From positions 159,284,622 to 159,348,621 of the forward strand of contig OY992539.1 of the NCBI GenBank assembly GCA_963921195.1: DNA of 64,000 nucleotides, written 5' to 3'. Of the stretch, positions 46,825 to 58,353 are shown piece after piece. Position 1 is the stretch's first letter. Every line of letters starts with the position of its first letter. This DNA comes from Pegoplata infirma. Lineage: Eukaryota; Arthropoda; Insecta; Diptera; Anthomyiidae. The translations under genes were made by a program, and so were the position numbers. The notes under the pieces are model-generated. The model was not told the DNA's origin. It ran no database searches and saw only the letters and a program-made list of their open reading frames with translations.

Positions 46825-49800
46825 ATGCCCAGAACTACCATGAATTCACAAAGTTCCATTCCATTGAATGCTGAAATGCAAAACCACAACGTAGCAGCAA
46901 ATTCTCAACTTTCTGCTACAAATTCTTCTCAATCTTCTTCTACAAATAGACCAATGAATACGATTCCACCTGTTTCACAAAATTGCTCCCAAAATTCTAA
47001 TCAAAGGGTTAATCCTGCTCCTGTTAGCATTAGTCTAACAGAAAGCCAGTTTTCTGACCTTATAGGCTCATTAAATGTTCGTCAGGTTAAAACTCCAACG
47101 TTTAGCACCTGTAGTGCACGATTTAATGGAGGACGTAATACGTCAAAAGTAGAAGACTTTATTGCAACAATACTGGTTTACAAAGAAGCTGAACGTATCG
47201 CTGACTCAATGGCTCTTATTAGTTTACCGTTACTTTTGGAAGGCTACGCGTCATCGTGGTGGCAAGGCGTTAAACAAGAAGCCAAAACATTTAACGAAGC
47301 TTTAGAATTGTTACGTAGTGCTTTTGCTCCTCCCAAACCAGATTGGAGGCTTTATGCAGAAATTTTTCAAGACAAACAAAAAGCGTTTGAGTCTACTGAT
47401 AATTTCATCTGTAGAAAGAGACAATTATTTGCCCAATTAAAAGAACGACTTACTGAAAGTACGGTCATTAATATGGTATTTTCGTTAATGAATATAAAAA
47501 TTCGCGAAAAAATTTCTCGAGAAAAAATCCAAACTTTTCAAGATTTGCTTTCAAAAGCTCGCGAAATCGAGATAAGTCATAATGAAAACAAACCACAACC
47601 ATTTGTAAAATCTGAAGATTCCAAAGATAATGCTCAAGTCAAATGCTCATTTTGCAGAAAGAAAAATCACACAGCCGATGTCTGTTATAAACGTATAGAG
47701 CTAGAAAAGAAGAAGAAACCAGAAGAGAACAAGCTTAATTGCTATGGTTGTGGAGCCGTTGGTTTCTACAGATCAAATTGCCCAACGTGTAATCGTAAAA
47801 ATGTTTTAGAAAGTCCAAAAATAATGGATTTTAATAGCATTCAAACAACAATTGTTGGACGAAACGTGCCAACTGTGGAAATTAATGTTTCCGGTTTAAC
47901 AGGTGAAGCTTATTTAGATACTGCTGCCAGAACGAGCATTGCAGGTTATTATTTATATAAAAAATTACAGGAAAAAGAAGTACAATTTCAATCAGTCTAT
48001 GCAGAAATTACACTAGCTGATGGAATATGTAAGAAAGAAAACGTTTACTCAACTATAGTTGATATTTTAATAGGCAATCGTTTAAAGCGAATTCGGTTTA
48101 TTTGTCTACCAAAAGCTCGGGATAACAGAACGTTACTCGGTATTGACTTTTTGGAACAAGCCGGTATCGTCATGGATCTTGCTCAGCGAACCTGGCACTA
48201 CAAAGATCAACCGTTTAAAATTTTTGAGTTCAAGTCGAAATCATCTAAGGTTAAAGAAAATTTGACGCTAAGCCAAGCAAACATAGCTGATGGTAGTCCC
48301 TCGTGTTCAAAATTAAGCAAAATCAACGATTTTACGTCGTGGTTTGAATCGAATACGAAAAATGATTCAGAGAAGATTTTAACTTTAGAATCAATTTATT
48401 CGACTACAAATGATTACTCGCCAAGAGGTATATTTAAAATTTTCGAAGATACATTGCCAGACGATTACGAAATGCCAAAAGAAACAGATCTGTTTCCACC
48501 TTTAAAGAAAAAGAAAGTTGACACAAAATCTCCTACAACAAAAGCGTTCGAATTAAACGCAATCGATTTTAATATATGTCAAAATGACAATTCACATTTA
48601 AATGACACACAAAAGAAAAATTTAATCAAACTTTTAAACAACCATGAAAATATATTTGAAAATATTAGCTCACCTATAAAGGATATAAAGCACAAGATTA
48701 ATACTGGAAATAATCAACCGATATCTAATCCACCATACAGAATTTCGCCTGCTATGAAAGAAAAACTAAAACTAGAAATAAACGATATGTTATCTAAAGG
48801 AATTATAGAAGAAAAAGAATCCCCTTGGGCTTTTCCCGTCGTTTTGATACCAAAAAAGGATAATTCTATACGTCTATGTGTAGATTATCGAAAACTGAAT
48901 TCGATAACTGTAACTGATACATACCCATTACCAAGAATGGAAGATCTTTTACATGCTGCCAAAACTACTCCATATATGTCTACTTTAGATTTGAAATCAG
49001 GTTATTGGCAAATCGAGATTAGTGAAGAAGATAAGCTAAAAACTGCATTTACAACACCGTTTGGAATTTATGTCTTCAACAGAATGCCATTTGGACTTAA
49101 AAACGCTCCGGCAACTTTCCAGAGAGTCATTGATAAATTTAAATCGTCTCTTCCAACTGTTTTAATCCTGGCATATATTGATGATATTATAATATGTTCC
49201 AAAGACTTTGAAAGTCACTTGAAGGATTTAGATCTTACTTTTCAAAAGCTAAAAACTATAGGTTTTCATCTAAACGAAAACAAATGCTTTTTCTGTAAAC
49301 CTGAAGTGAAATACTTAGGTCATATTTTAACTAAAAATGGCATAAAAATAGATCCAGATAAGACATCTGCAATTTTTAAACGACCTTCACCTAAAAATCT
49401 AAAACAACTTATGTCCTTCCTTCAGACCTGTTCATGGTTTAGGAGATTTATTCCAAATTTTGCAGAAATATCAAAACCTCTATCAAATCTAACAAAAAAG
49501 AAAGCAGTTTGGAAATGGACTAATACAGAAAATGAATCGTTTTTAAAATTAAAAGACATGTTAACATCACCACCAGTATTAAAACAGGTCAATGAAAATG
49601 AACCATTCTTTCTTAGAACTGACGCTAGCAATTACGCGATCGGGGCTGTGTTATTGCAGGGGGAGAAAGACTCCGAACACCCTATTGAATATGCAAGTAG
49701 ATTACTGATACCAGCGGAAAGAAATTACTCAACCACTGAGCGTGAAGCGTTAGCTGTAGTATGGGCTGTTCAGAAGTTCAGAGGGTACATCGAGGGTTCC

Positions 49801-51681
49801 AAAGTCACAATTCTTACCGATCATCAACCACTACGATGGCTATTTTCATTAAAATCTCCAACTGGTAGGCTCGCAAGATGGTCTTTGTTACTACAAAGTT
49901 ATAATTTAATATTTAACTACACTCCTGGTAAACAAAATGTTGTTGCAGATACGTTATCGCGGCCACCATGTATGAATGAATTATGTATTGAATCTTGTGA
50001 TTGTAATGCTATAGAAATTGATTTTCCTCGACAAGGCTTAGAAGAGTATAGAAAATCTCAAATCGAAGATGAAGATTTGAAGAAAATTATATCATCTTTT
50101 GAAAATAATGATGATAATGTTACAAGACACACTAATCGTGGATATATAATGATTGATGGTATTTTATACAGATATTGTTCTGAACAGGACTCTGAGAATG
50201 GTCAATTGGTAGTGCCACTTTTACTTCGTAACGAAATTTTGAAAAAGTATCATAATGATCCAATATCGGGACATTATGGAATTGATAAAACTATAAATCG
50301 TATTACCCCATTATTTTATTGGTCAGGTATAAGAACAGACATTTCAAATTATGTCAAAAACTGCGATGAATGCAAGAGATATAAACCAACAAACATGAAA
50401 CCAAGTGGGTTATTACAAACATTAAGTACCAATAAAAGATTTGAAATAGTTGCTGTAGATCTTTTTGGTCCATTGCCTAAAACCGTAGAGGGGTATCAAT
50501 GGATTTTAATTGTAGAAGATATTTGTAGTAGATGGGTAGAGCTTTTTGCATTGAAAGAAGCTTCAGCTGAAAACTGCGCTATAACACTCCTCAATGAAGT
50601 AATACTTAGATATGGTGTACCACGTAGAATACATACAGACAATGGAACCCAATTCATATCTGCTTTGATGCAAAAATTAACTTTCTGCTTGGGAATTAAA
50701 CAAAGTTTTACACCAATCTATCACCTAGAGGCAAACCCAGTGGAAAGAAAGAATCGAGATTTGAAGATCCAACTCTCAATATGTGTCGGAAAAGACCACA
50801 CAAGTTGGAATGTAATGTTACCAGCAATTAGATTTGCTATAAATACTGCAAAATGTGATAGTACTGGTCAAACTGCTGCATTTCTAACATTTGGGCGAGA
50901 GCTTAGAACTCCAATAGAAGCACATTTGGATTTTAAAGCTATAGTAAAGGCAGAAAATTTTATACCTCAAATAACGCCTCATCTTTTGAAACTCTCTGAC
51001 ACTTTAGAGATTGCAAACGAAGCTCAAATCAAAATGCAAGACCGTAATAAAAGTTTTGCAGATCGTAAACGTAAACCTTCAAAGGAAATTAAAATTGGTG
51101 ATAAGGTACTTGTAGCAACGCATATACTTAGTAAAGCAAAAGACGGAATAACTTCAAAATTTACACCACGCAGAGACGGTCCATATATAGTTATTGGTAT
51201 GAAAGGTACATCGTGTTTTACAATTGCTGCATTAGACACGCCAAACACACCAATTGCAACAGTTCATACATCAGCTTTAACTCCATATGAAGGCGAGTCA
51301 GAAGCTCCTATTTATCCAATTCGTAAACGAGGAAGACCAAGCAACAACAATCGCCAAAACAACATTTACGACAACAACAACCAAGTTAACAACAAACACC
51401 AAAACAACAACCAAGTTAACAACAATCGCCAAAACAACATTTACGACAACAACAACCAAGTTAACAACAAACACCAAAACAACAACCAAGCTAACAACAA
51501 ACACCAAATCAACAACAATGGAAAATTGAACAACAACAAACAACTAAACAACGTCCATAATGGAAAATTGAACAACAACAACAACAAACAGCTAAACAAC
51601 GTAAACAATGAAGAATTAAACAACAATCCTTCAACAACCCTTAGAAGATCGTTGCGGCTTAAGGAGAATGCTAGACACTAG
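46825..51681 (+). CDS. Gypsy gag-pol polyprotein, 1,618 aa, intact
   Basis: The first ATG in this open frame is at 46825 (MPRTTMNSQSS); the frame is open upstream to about 46714 without an ATG. Gag core at residues ~89-245 (SWWQGVK, LRSAFAPPKPDWRLYAE). Zinc knuckle CSFCRKKNHTADVC starts at residue 274; a second, CYGCGAVGFYRSNC, starts at 306 with Phe in place of His. Protease LDTAART with Asp365, then LLGIDFL. RT ~650-860 (LCVDYRKLNSITV, STLDLKSGYWQIE, MPFGLKNAPATFQ, YIDD from 784). RNase H ~925-1045 (LRTDASNYAIGAVL, TDHQPLRWLF). Integrase: HHCC from ~1142, Asp1212, Asp1272, Glu1307. GPY/F-like module near 1452. An Asn-rich repeat tail follows from ~1505 and ends RRSLRLKENARH. Gag and Pol share one frame with no stop or shift between them. 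The product would package, copy and integrate the element. Confidence 0.95.
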   Translation: MPRTTMNSQSSIPLNAEMQNHNVAANSQLSATNSSQSSSTNRPMNTIPPVSQNCSQNSNQRVNPAPVSISLTESQFSDLIGSLNVRQVKTPTFSTCSARFNGGRNTSKVEDFIATILVYKEAERIADSMALISLPLLLEGYASSWWQGVKQEAKTFNEALELLRSAFAPPKPDWRLYAEIFQDKQKAFESTDNFICRKRQLFAQLKERLTESTVINMVFSLMNIKIREKISREKIQTFQDLLSKAREIEISHNENKPQPFVKSEDSKDNAQVKCSFCRKKNHTADVCYKRIELEKKKKPEENKLNCYGCGAVGFYRSNCPTCNRKNVLESPKIMDFNSIQTTIVGRNVPTVEINVSGLTGEAYLDTAARTSIAGYYLYKKLQEKEVQFQSVYAEITLADGICKKENVYSTIVDILIGNRLKRIRFICLPKARDNRTLLGIDFLEQAGIVMDLAQRTWHYKDQPFKIFEFKSKSSKVKENLTLSQANIADGSPSCSKLSKINDFTSWFESNTKNDSEKILTLESIYSTTNDYSPRGIFKIFEDTLPDDYEMPKETDLFPPLKKKKVDTKSPTTKAFELNAIDFNICQNDNSHLNDTQKKNLIKLLNNHENIFENISSPIKDIKHKINTGNNQPISNPPYRISPAMKEKLKLEINDMLSKGIIEEKESPWAFPVVLIPKKDNSIRLCVDYRKLNSITVTDTYPLPRMEDLLHAAKTTPYMSTLDLKSGYWQIEISEEDKLKTAFTTPFGIYVFNRMPFGLKNAPATFQRVIDKFKSSLPTVLILAYIDDIIICSKDFESHLKDLDLTFQKLKTIGFHLNENKCFFCKPEVKYLGHILTKNGIKIDPDKTSAIFKRPSPKNLKQLMSFLQTCSWFRRFIPNFAEISKPLSNLTKKKAVWKWTNTENESFLKLKDMLTSPPVLKQVNENEPFFLRTDASNYAIGAVLLQGEKDSEHPIEYASRLLIPAERNYSTTEREALAVVWAVQKFRGYIEGSKVTILTDHQPLRWLFSLKSPTGRLARWSLLLQSYNLIFNYTPGKQNVVADTLSRPPCMNELCIESCDCNAIEIDFPRQGLEEYRKSQIEDEDLKKIISSFENNDDNVTRHTNRGYIMIDGILYRYCSEQDSENGQLVVPLLLRNEILKKYHNDPISGHYGIDKTINRITPLFYWSGIRTDISNYVKNCDECKRYKPTNMKPSGLLQTLSTNKRFEIVAVDLFGPLPKTVEGYQWILIVEDICSRWVELFALKEASAENCAITLLNEVILRYGVPRRIHTDNGTQFISALMQKLTFCLGIKQSFTPIYHLEANPVERKNRDLKIQLSICVGKDHTSWNVMLPAIRFAINTAKCDSTGQTAAFLTFGRELRTPIEAHLDFKAIVKAENFIPQITPHLLKLSDTLEIANEAQIKMQDRNKSFADRKRKPSKEIKIGDKVLVATHILSKAKDGITSKFTPRRDGPYIVIGMKGTSCFTIAALDTPNTPIATVHTSALTPYEGESEAPIYPIRKRGRPSNNNRQNNIYDNNNQVNNKHQNNNQVNNNRQNNIYDNNNQVNNKHQNNNQANNKHQINNNGKLNNNKQLNNVHNGKLNNNNNKQLNNVNNEELNNNPSTTLRRSLRLKENARH
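51346..51510 (+). repeat. 75-bp in-frame tandem repeat coding for an Asn-rich tail
   Basis: Two copies of a 75-bp unit (AACAATCGCC anchors at 51346 and 51421), plus further shorter AACAAC-rich pieces to about 51600. Each full unit encodes 25 residues with NNIYDNNNQVNNKHQNNNQV. The length is a multiple of three, so the gag-pol frame is preserved. Confidence 0.9.
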
Positions 51682-51716
51682 AATCCTGGTTGCATCATCG
51701 AGACGATTAATGCACC

Positions 51717-51727
51717 AGAGGGGGAGG
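51717..51727 (+). promoter_or_regulatory. Polypurine tract of Gypsy element
   Basis: AGAGGGGGAGG, one base before the 3' LTR start. It is the expected RNase H-resistant primer for plus-strand DNA synthesis. Confidence 0.85.
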
Positions 51728-51728
51728 T

Positions 51729-52314
51729 TGTAGCAGCCTGAATTTATATTATTTTTATATTAAACCTTTTATTATTATATATAATTATTATTAGCATCAA
51801 CTTTAATTTTTGTTTGTATAACGTAATTATTTTGTTTGTAATTATTGATTTGTTTAATTTTGTGTTTTACTTAATAAGGGACACCCTAACCTTTTTCCAC
51901 AAAAGTAATTGATAATCACCTTTTTTTCATTTACATTATCACTAGAAGAGATCTTGATTTAAATAACTCTCACTCTCATTCAAGTTATCAGTGTGTTGTT
52001 ATTGTTTTTTTATATTCTTTATTTTCTATACTATTTTCTTGATTTTACTAAAGGTTAGGTAGTTAGTAGCATTATTAATTTTTGTTATTCTTGATGCAAT
52101 TTTCATTAAATAAAGACCTCTAAAATTTAAAAGCGCATTCGTCTTAATTTATAAAAAAATAAACAAATAACTGCTAAGAAGCAAGAAGACCATTTATTGG
52201 ACTATTGCGACTAGCAATTTATGAGGACAAGTACTGGCGTTAATTCAGCCTTACTTGACCCATAAAAATAATTAAAACTAAAAAATAATTAATAAAGGCA
52301 AAGCCTTTATTACA
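51729..52314 (+). repeat. 3' LTR of Gypsy element
   Basis: 586 bp, starting TGTAGCAGCC and ending GCCTTTATTACA. Line-by-line reading matches the 5' LTR except A for T at position 4. It is followed by the GCAT target duplication and in-register satellite. Confidence 0.95.
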
Positions 52315-54739
52315 GCATTCATATCAAAAATATTTTCGTGTTACTTGTAATAACTTGAAATGGCTATATCAAGGTTACCATTCTATCGTTTTCTAATGCC
52401 TTTGAACGAATTTAAATCTTTTTTAATAAAGTTTAAATAGAATAAAAGAGATTGCTCGATTTTAAATTTTTAAAAAAAAATATTTTTTCAAAAATGATAA
52501 ACTTGTAATTTTTCGTAGTCTGGAGACCTTTTACTTTCAACGGCTGTATCTCTGCAACTATTGCTCCGATTTTGTCAAAATAACAAAAAAATAAAAGATT
52601 GAGACTTTATCTTTCCTCTGGAACCAAATGTGAGACAATCGGGCTGGTACTTACAGAGATATATGCATTTATGCAAAGTTTTTTTTTCATTTTTATGAGA
52701 AACCCATTATTTAAGGTTTTTTGGAGACCCTCATTTTTAAATTGCTATAACTCGGTAAATAATGATCCGATTTTGACTCTATAAAAACTAGAAGGCATAA
52801 GTATATTAGCTTTATCATGACAGAAAAAAATTAAGACTATCGGACTAGTATTAACAGATATTTATGCATTCATATCAAATATATTTTCGGGTTACTTGTA
52901 ATAACTTGAAATGGCTATATCAAGGTTACCATTATATCGATTTCAAATGCCTTTGCACGAATTTAAATCTTTTTCAATAAAGTTTAAATAGAATAAAAGA
53001 GATTGCTCGATTTTAAATTTTTAAAAAAATTTATTTTTTCAAAAATGATAAACTTGTAATTTTTCGTAGTCTGGAGACCTTTTACTTTCAACGGCTGTAT
53101 CTCTGCAACTAGTGCTCCGATTTTGTCAAAATAACAAAAAAATAAAAGATTGAGACTTTAAATAGAATAAAAAAGATTGCTCGGTTTTAAATTTAAAAAA
53201 AAAAAATATTTTTTCAAAAATGATAAACTTGTAATTTTTCGTAGTCTGGAGACCTTTTACTTTCAACGGCTGTATCTCTGCAACTATTGCTCCGATTTTG
53301 TCAAAATAGCAAAAAAATAAAAGATTGAGACTTTATCTTTCCTCTGGAACCAAATGTGAAACAATCGGGCTGGTACTTACAGAGATATATGCATTTATGC
53401 AAAGTTTTTTTTTCCTTTTTATGAGAAACCCATTATTTAAGGTTTTTTGGAGACCCTCATTTTTAAATTGCTATAACTCGGTAAATAATGATGCGATTTT
53501 GACTCTATAAAAACTAGAATGCATAAGTATATTAGCTTTATCCTGACAGAAAAAAATTAAGACTATCGGACTAGTATTAACAGATATTTATTCATTCATA
53601 TCAAAAATATTTTCGGGTTACTTGTAATAACTTGAAATGGCTATATCAAGGTTACCATTATATCGCTTTCAAATGCCTTTGCACGAATTTAAATCTTTTT
53701 CAATAAAGTTTAAATAGAATAAAAGAGATTGCTCGATTTTAAATTTTTAAAAAAATTATTTTTTTCAAAAATGATAAACTTGTAATTTTTCGTAGTCTGG
53801 AGACCTTTTACTTTCAACGGCTGTATCTCTGCAACTAGTGCTCCGATTTTGTCAAAATAACAAAAAAATAAAAGATTGAGACTTTATCTTTCCTCTGGAC
53901 CCAAATGTGAGACAATCGGGCTGGTACTTACAGAGATATATGCATTTATGCAAAGTTTTTTTTTTCATTTTTATGAGAAACCCATTATTTAAGGTTTTTT
54001 GGAGACCCTCATTTTTAAATTGCTATAACTCGGTAAATAATGATCCGATTTTGACTCTATAAAAACTAGAAGGCATAAGTATATTAGCTTTATCATGACA
54101 GAACAAATTTAAGACTATCAGACTAGTATTAATAGATATTTATGCATTCATATCAATAATATTTTCGTGTTACTTGTAATAACTTGAAATGGCTATATCA
54201 AGGTTACCATTCTATCGTTTTCTAATGCCTTTGCACGAATTTAAATCTTTTTTAATAAAGTTTAAATAGAATAAAAGAGATTGCTCGATTTTAAATTTTT
54301 AAAAAAATTTATTTTTTCAAAAATGATAAACTTGTAATTTTTCGTAGTCTGGAGACCTTTTACTTTCAACGGCTGTATCTCTGCAACTATTGCTCCGATT
54401 TTGTCAAAATAACAAAAAAATAAAAGATTGAGACTTTATCTTTCCTCTGGAACCAAATGTGAGACAATCGGGCTGGTACTTACAGAGATATATGCATTTA
54501 TGCAAAGTTTTTTTTTTCATTTTTATGAGAAACCCATTATTTAAGGTTTTTTGGAGACCCTCATTTTTAAATTGCTATAACTCGGTAAATAATGATCCGA
54601 TTTTGACTCTATAAAAACTAGAATGCATAAGTATATTAGCTTTATCATGACAGAAAAAATTTAAGACTATCAGACTAGTATTAACAGATATTTATGCATT
54701 CATATCAAAAATATTTTCGGGTTACTTGTAATAACTTGA
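52315..54739. repeat. Satellite array block 6
   Basis: About 4.4 monomers between the Gypsy element and the 437-bp MITE. One internal rearrangement near 53155 joins GAGACTTTA to AATAGAATAAA, giving a short monomer. It ends at AATAACTTGA, the last three bases being the MITE target. No gene is present. Confidence 0.96.
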
Positions 54740-57700
54740 GAGTCCCCGCACAACAATGTCGGAGCGGTTGACGGTTTCGGTCGTGGGAGAGTATAGGCGC
54801 AAAACAAAGGCGGCAGCAGAAAATTCTGTCAAACGTTTATATTCACATTATTTTTTAATTTTTTCTGCACATTTTTATTTAATTTTATTATTTTTTTTAA
54901 TATCAATATGATTTTTTCATATTGATTCGTTTTTTTTTTGTTTTTTTTAGAATTTTCTATATTTTTTTGTTAGAGATCACATTTTTTTGTTTACTTTATC
55001 GAAAATAATCGAAATATTTATAAAAATGTGGTAACATTTTCATATCAAAAATTAAAAGAGAGAGAGAAACCGACACAAAAATAAAATTGATTTTATTCAA
55101 GCGGTTTTCGGTCGAGCGTTTTTTCATGCCAAATTTGTATGAAAAAAACGTCACCGACATTGTTGTGCGGGGACTCTGAAATGGCTATATCAATGTTACC
55201 ATTCTATCGTTTTCTAATGCCTTTGCACGAATTTAAATCTTTTTCAATAAAGTTTAAATAGAATAAAAGAGATTGCTCGATTTTAAATTTTTAAAAAAAT
55301 TTATTTTTTCAAAAATGATAAACTTGTGAATTTTTGTAGTTTGGAGACCTTTTACTTTCAACGGCTGTATCTCTGCAACTATTGCTCCGATTTTGTCAAA
55401 ATAACAAAAAAATAAAAGATTGAGACTTTATCTTTCCTCTGGAACCAAATGTGAGACAATCGGGCTGGTACTTACAGAGATATATGCATTTATGCAAAGT
55501 TTTTTTTTTTCATTTTTATGAGAAACCCATTATTTAAGGTTTTTGGAGACCCTCATTTTTAAATTGCTATAACTCGGTAAATAATTATCCGATTTTGACT
55601 CTATAAAAACTAGAATGCATAAGTATATTAGCTTTATCATGACAGAAAAAAATTAAGACTATCGGACTAGTATTAACAGATATTTATGCATTCATATCAA
55701 AAATATTTTCGGGTTACTTTTAATAACTTGAAATGGCTATATCAAGGTAACCATTATATCGATTTCAAATGCCTTTGCACGAATTTAAATCTTTTTCAAT
55801 AAAGTTTAATTCGAATAAAAGAGATTGCTCGATTTTAAATTTTTAAAAAAAATTATTTTTTCAAAAATGATAAACTTGTAATTTTTCGTAGTCTGGAGAC
55901 CTTTTACTTTCAACGGCTGTATCTCTGCAACTATTGCTCCGATTTTGTCAAAATAACAAAAAAATAAAAGATTGAGACTTTATCTTTCCTCTGGAACCAA
56001 ATGTGAGACAATCGGGCTGGTACTTACAGAGATATATGCATTTATGCAAAGTTTTTTTTCATTTTTATGAGAAACCCATTATTTAAGGTTTTTGGAGACC
56101 CTCATTTTTAAATTGCTATAACTCGGTAAATAATGATCCGATTTTGACTCTATAAAAACTAGAATGCATAAGTATATTAGCTTTATCACGACAGAAAAAA
56201 ATTAAGACTATCGGACTAGTATTAACAGATATTTATGTATTCATATCAAAAATATTTTCGGGTTACTTGTAATAACTTGAAATGGCTATATCAAGGTTAC
56301 CATTATATCGATTTCAAATGCCTTTGCACGAATTTAAATCTTTTTCAATAAAGTTTAATTAGAATAAAAGAGATTGCTCGATTTTAAATTTTTAAAAAAA
56401 TGTATTTTTTCAAAAATGATGAACTTGTAATTTTTCGTAGTCTGGAGACCTTTTACTTTCAACGGCTGTATCTCTGCAACTATTGCTCCGATTTTGTCAC
56501 AATAACAAAAAAATAAAAGATTGAGACTTTATCTTTCCTCTGGAACCAAATGTGAGACAATCGGGCTGGTACTTACAGAGATATATGCATTTATGCAAAG
56601 TTTTTTTTTTTTCATTTTTATGAGAAACCCATTATTAAGGTTTTTTGGAGACCCTCATTTTTAAATTGCTATAACTCGGTAAATAATGATCCGATTTTGA
56701 CTCTATAAAAACTAGAATGCATAAGTATATTAGCTTTATCATGACAGAAAAATATTTTCGGGTTACTTGTAATAACTTGAAATGGCTATATCAAAGTTAC
56801 CATTCTATCGTTTTCTAATGCCTTTGCACGAATTTAAATCTTTTTCAATAAAGTTTAAATAGAATAAAAGAGATTGCTCGATTTTAAATTTTTAAAAAAA
56901 TTTATTTTTTCAAAAATGATAAACTTGTAAATTTTTGTAGTTTGGAGACCTTTTACTTTCAACGGCTGTATCTCTGCAACTATTGCTCCGATTTTGTCAA
57001 AATAACAAAAAAAATAAAAGATTGAGACTTTATCTTTCCTCTGGAACCAAATGTGAGACAATCGGGCTGGTACTTACAGAGATATATGCATTTATGCAAA
57101 GTTTTTTTTTTCATTTTTATGAGAAACCCATTATTTAAGGTTTTTGGAGACCCTCATTTTTAAATTGCTATAACTCGGTAAATAATGATCCGATTTTGAC
57201 TCTATAAAAACTGGAATGCATAAGTATATTAGCTTTATCATGACAGAAAAAAATTAAGACTATCGGACTAGTATTAACAGATATTTATGCATTCATATCA
57301 AAAATATTTTCGGGTTACTTGTAATAACTTGAAATGGCTATATCAAGGTTACCATTATATCGATTTCAAATGCCTTTGCACGAATTTAAATCTTTTTCAA
57401 TAAAGTTTAATTCGAATAAAAGAGATTGCTCGATTTTAAATTTTTAAAAAAAATTATTTTTTCAAAAATGATAAACTTGTAATTTTTCGTAGTCTGGAGA
57501 CCTTTTACTTTCAACGGCTGTATCTCTGCAACTATTGCTCCGATTTTGTCAAAATAACAAAAAAATAAAAGATTGAGACTTTATCTTTCCTCTGGAACCA
57601 AATGTGAGACAATCGGGCTGGTACTTACAGAGATATATGCATTTATGCAAAGTTTTTTTTCATTTTTATGAGAAACCCATTATTTAAGGTTTTTGGAGAC

Positions 57701-58353
57701 CCTCATTTTTAAATTGCTATAACTCGGTAAATAATGATCCGATTTTGACTCTATAAAAACTAGAATGCATAAGTATATTAGCTTTATCACGACAGAAAAA
57801 AATTAAGACTATCGGACTAGTATTAACAGATATTTATGTATTCATATCAAAAATATTTTCGGGTTACTTGTAATAACTTGAAATGGCTATATCAAGGTTA
57901 CCATTATATCGATTTCAAATGCCTTTGCACGAATTTAAATCTTTTTCAATAAAGTTTAATTAGAATAAAAGAGATTGCTCGATTTTAAATTTTTAAAAAA
58001 ATGTATTTTTTCAAAAATGATGAACTTGTAATTTTTCGTAGTCTGGAGACCTTTTACTTTCAACGGCTGTATCTCTGCAACTATTGCTCCGATTTTGTCA
58101 CAATAACAAAAAAATAAAAGATTGAGACTTTATCTTTCCTCTGGAACCAAATGTGAGACAATCGGGCTGGTACTTACAGAGATATATGCATTTATGCAAA
58201 GTTTTTTTTTCATTTTTATGAGAAACCCATTATTAAGGTTTTTTGGAGACCCTCATTTTTAAATTGCTATAACTCGGTAAATAATGATCCGATTTTGACT
58301 CTATAAAAACTAGAATGCATAAGTATATTAGCTTTATCATGACAGAAAAAATT
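54712..58353. repeat. 1,601-bp tandem duplication in satellite, first unit split by a MITE
   Basis: Variants TTTTTGTAGTTTGG (55331 / 56932), TCACGACAG (56186 / 57787), TTTATGTATTC (56234 / 57835), GATGAACTTG (56418 / 58019), GTCACAATAAC and CATTATTAAGG recur 1,598-1,601 bp apart. The second unit starts at about 56752 at a broken monomer (ACAGAAAAA joined to TATTTTCGGG). The matching point in the first unit is 54712, and the extra 440 bp is the MITE plus its 3-bp duplication. Confidence 0.85.
54740..55176. mobile_element. 437-bp MITE with 23-bp perfect inverted repeats, 3-bp TSD
   Basis: The ends are perfect inverted repeats of 23 bp beginning GAGTCCCCGCAC. The flanking 3-bp duplication is TGA, and the satellite continues as if uninterrupted (CTTGA / AATGG). 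The interior is AT-rich with T-runs, no ORF, and a direct GGTTTTCGGTCG-like repeat near both ends. A 3-bp duplication is compatible with PIF/Harbinger or CACTA-type transposases. TGA is not the usual TWA of Harbinger and the ends are not CACTA, so I leave it unclassified. Confidence 0.85.

Larger units (their letters stand above)
45781..52314 (+). mobile_element. Intact Ty3/Gypsy LTR retrotransposon
   Basis: A 6,534-bp element with 586-bp LTRs (TGT...ACA), 4-bp target duplication GCAT (45777-45780, 52315-52318), tRNA-Lys-type primer binding site, one uninterrupted gag-pol ORF and a polypurine tract. The two LTRs differ, by eye, only at their fourth base (TGTT against TGTA), so the insertion is recent. 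Domain order protease-RT-RNase H-integrase places it in Ty3/Gypsy. There is no envelope ORF: the 3' LTR starts 48 bp after the stop. The DTAA protease motif, fused frame and Lys-type primer site suggest an insect lineage outside the gypsy/17.6 errantivirus group; the exact clade is not determined. Confidence 0.95.

Noticed and set aside
51287..51543. Thr-rich (+) and Val-rich (-) ORFs at the end of the Gypsy element
   Set aside because: Other-frame readings of the AAC repeat in the gag-pol tail.
51682..51728. A possible envelope gene in the Gypsy element
   Set aside because: Only 47 bp separate the gag-pol stop from the 3' LTR, so there is no room for one.
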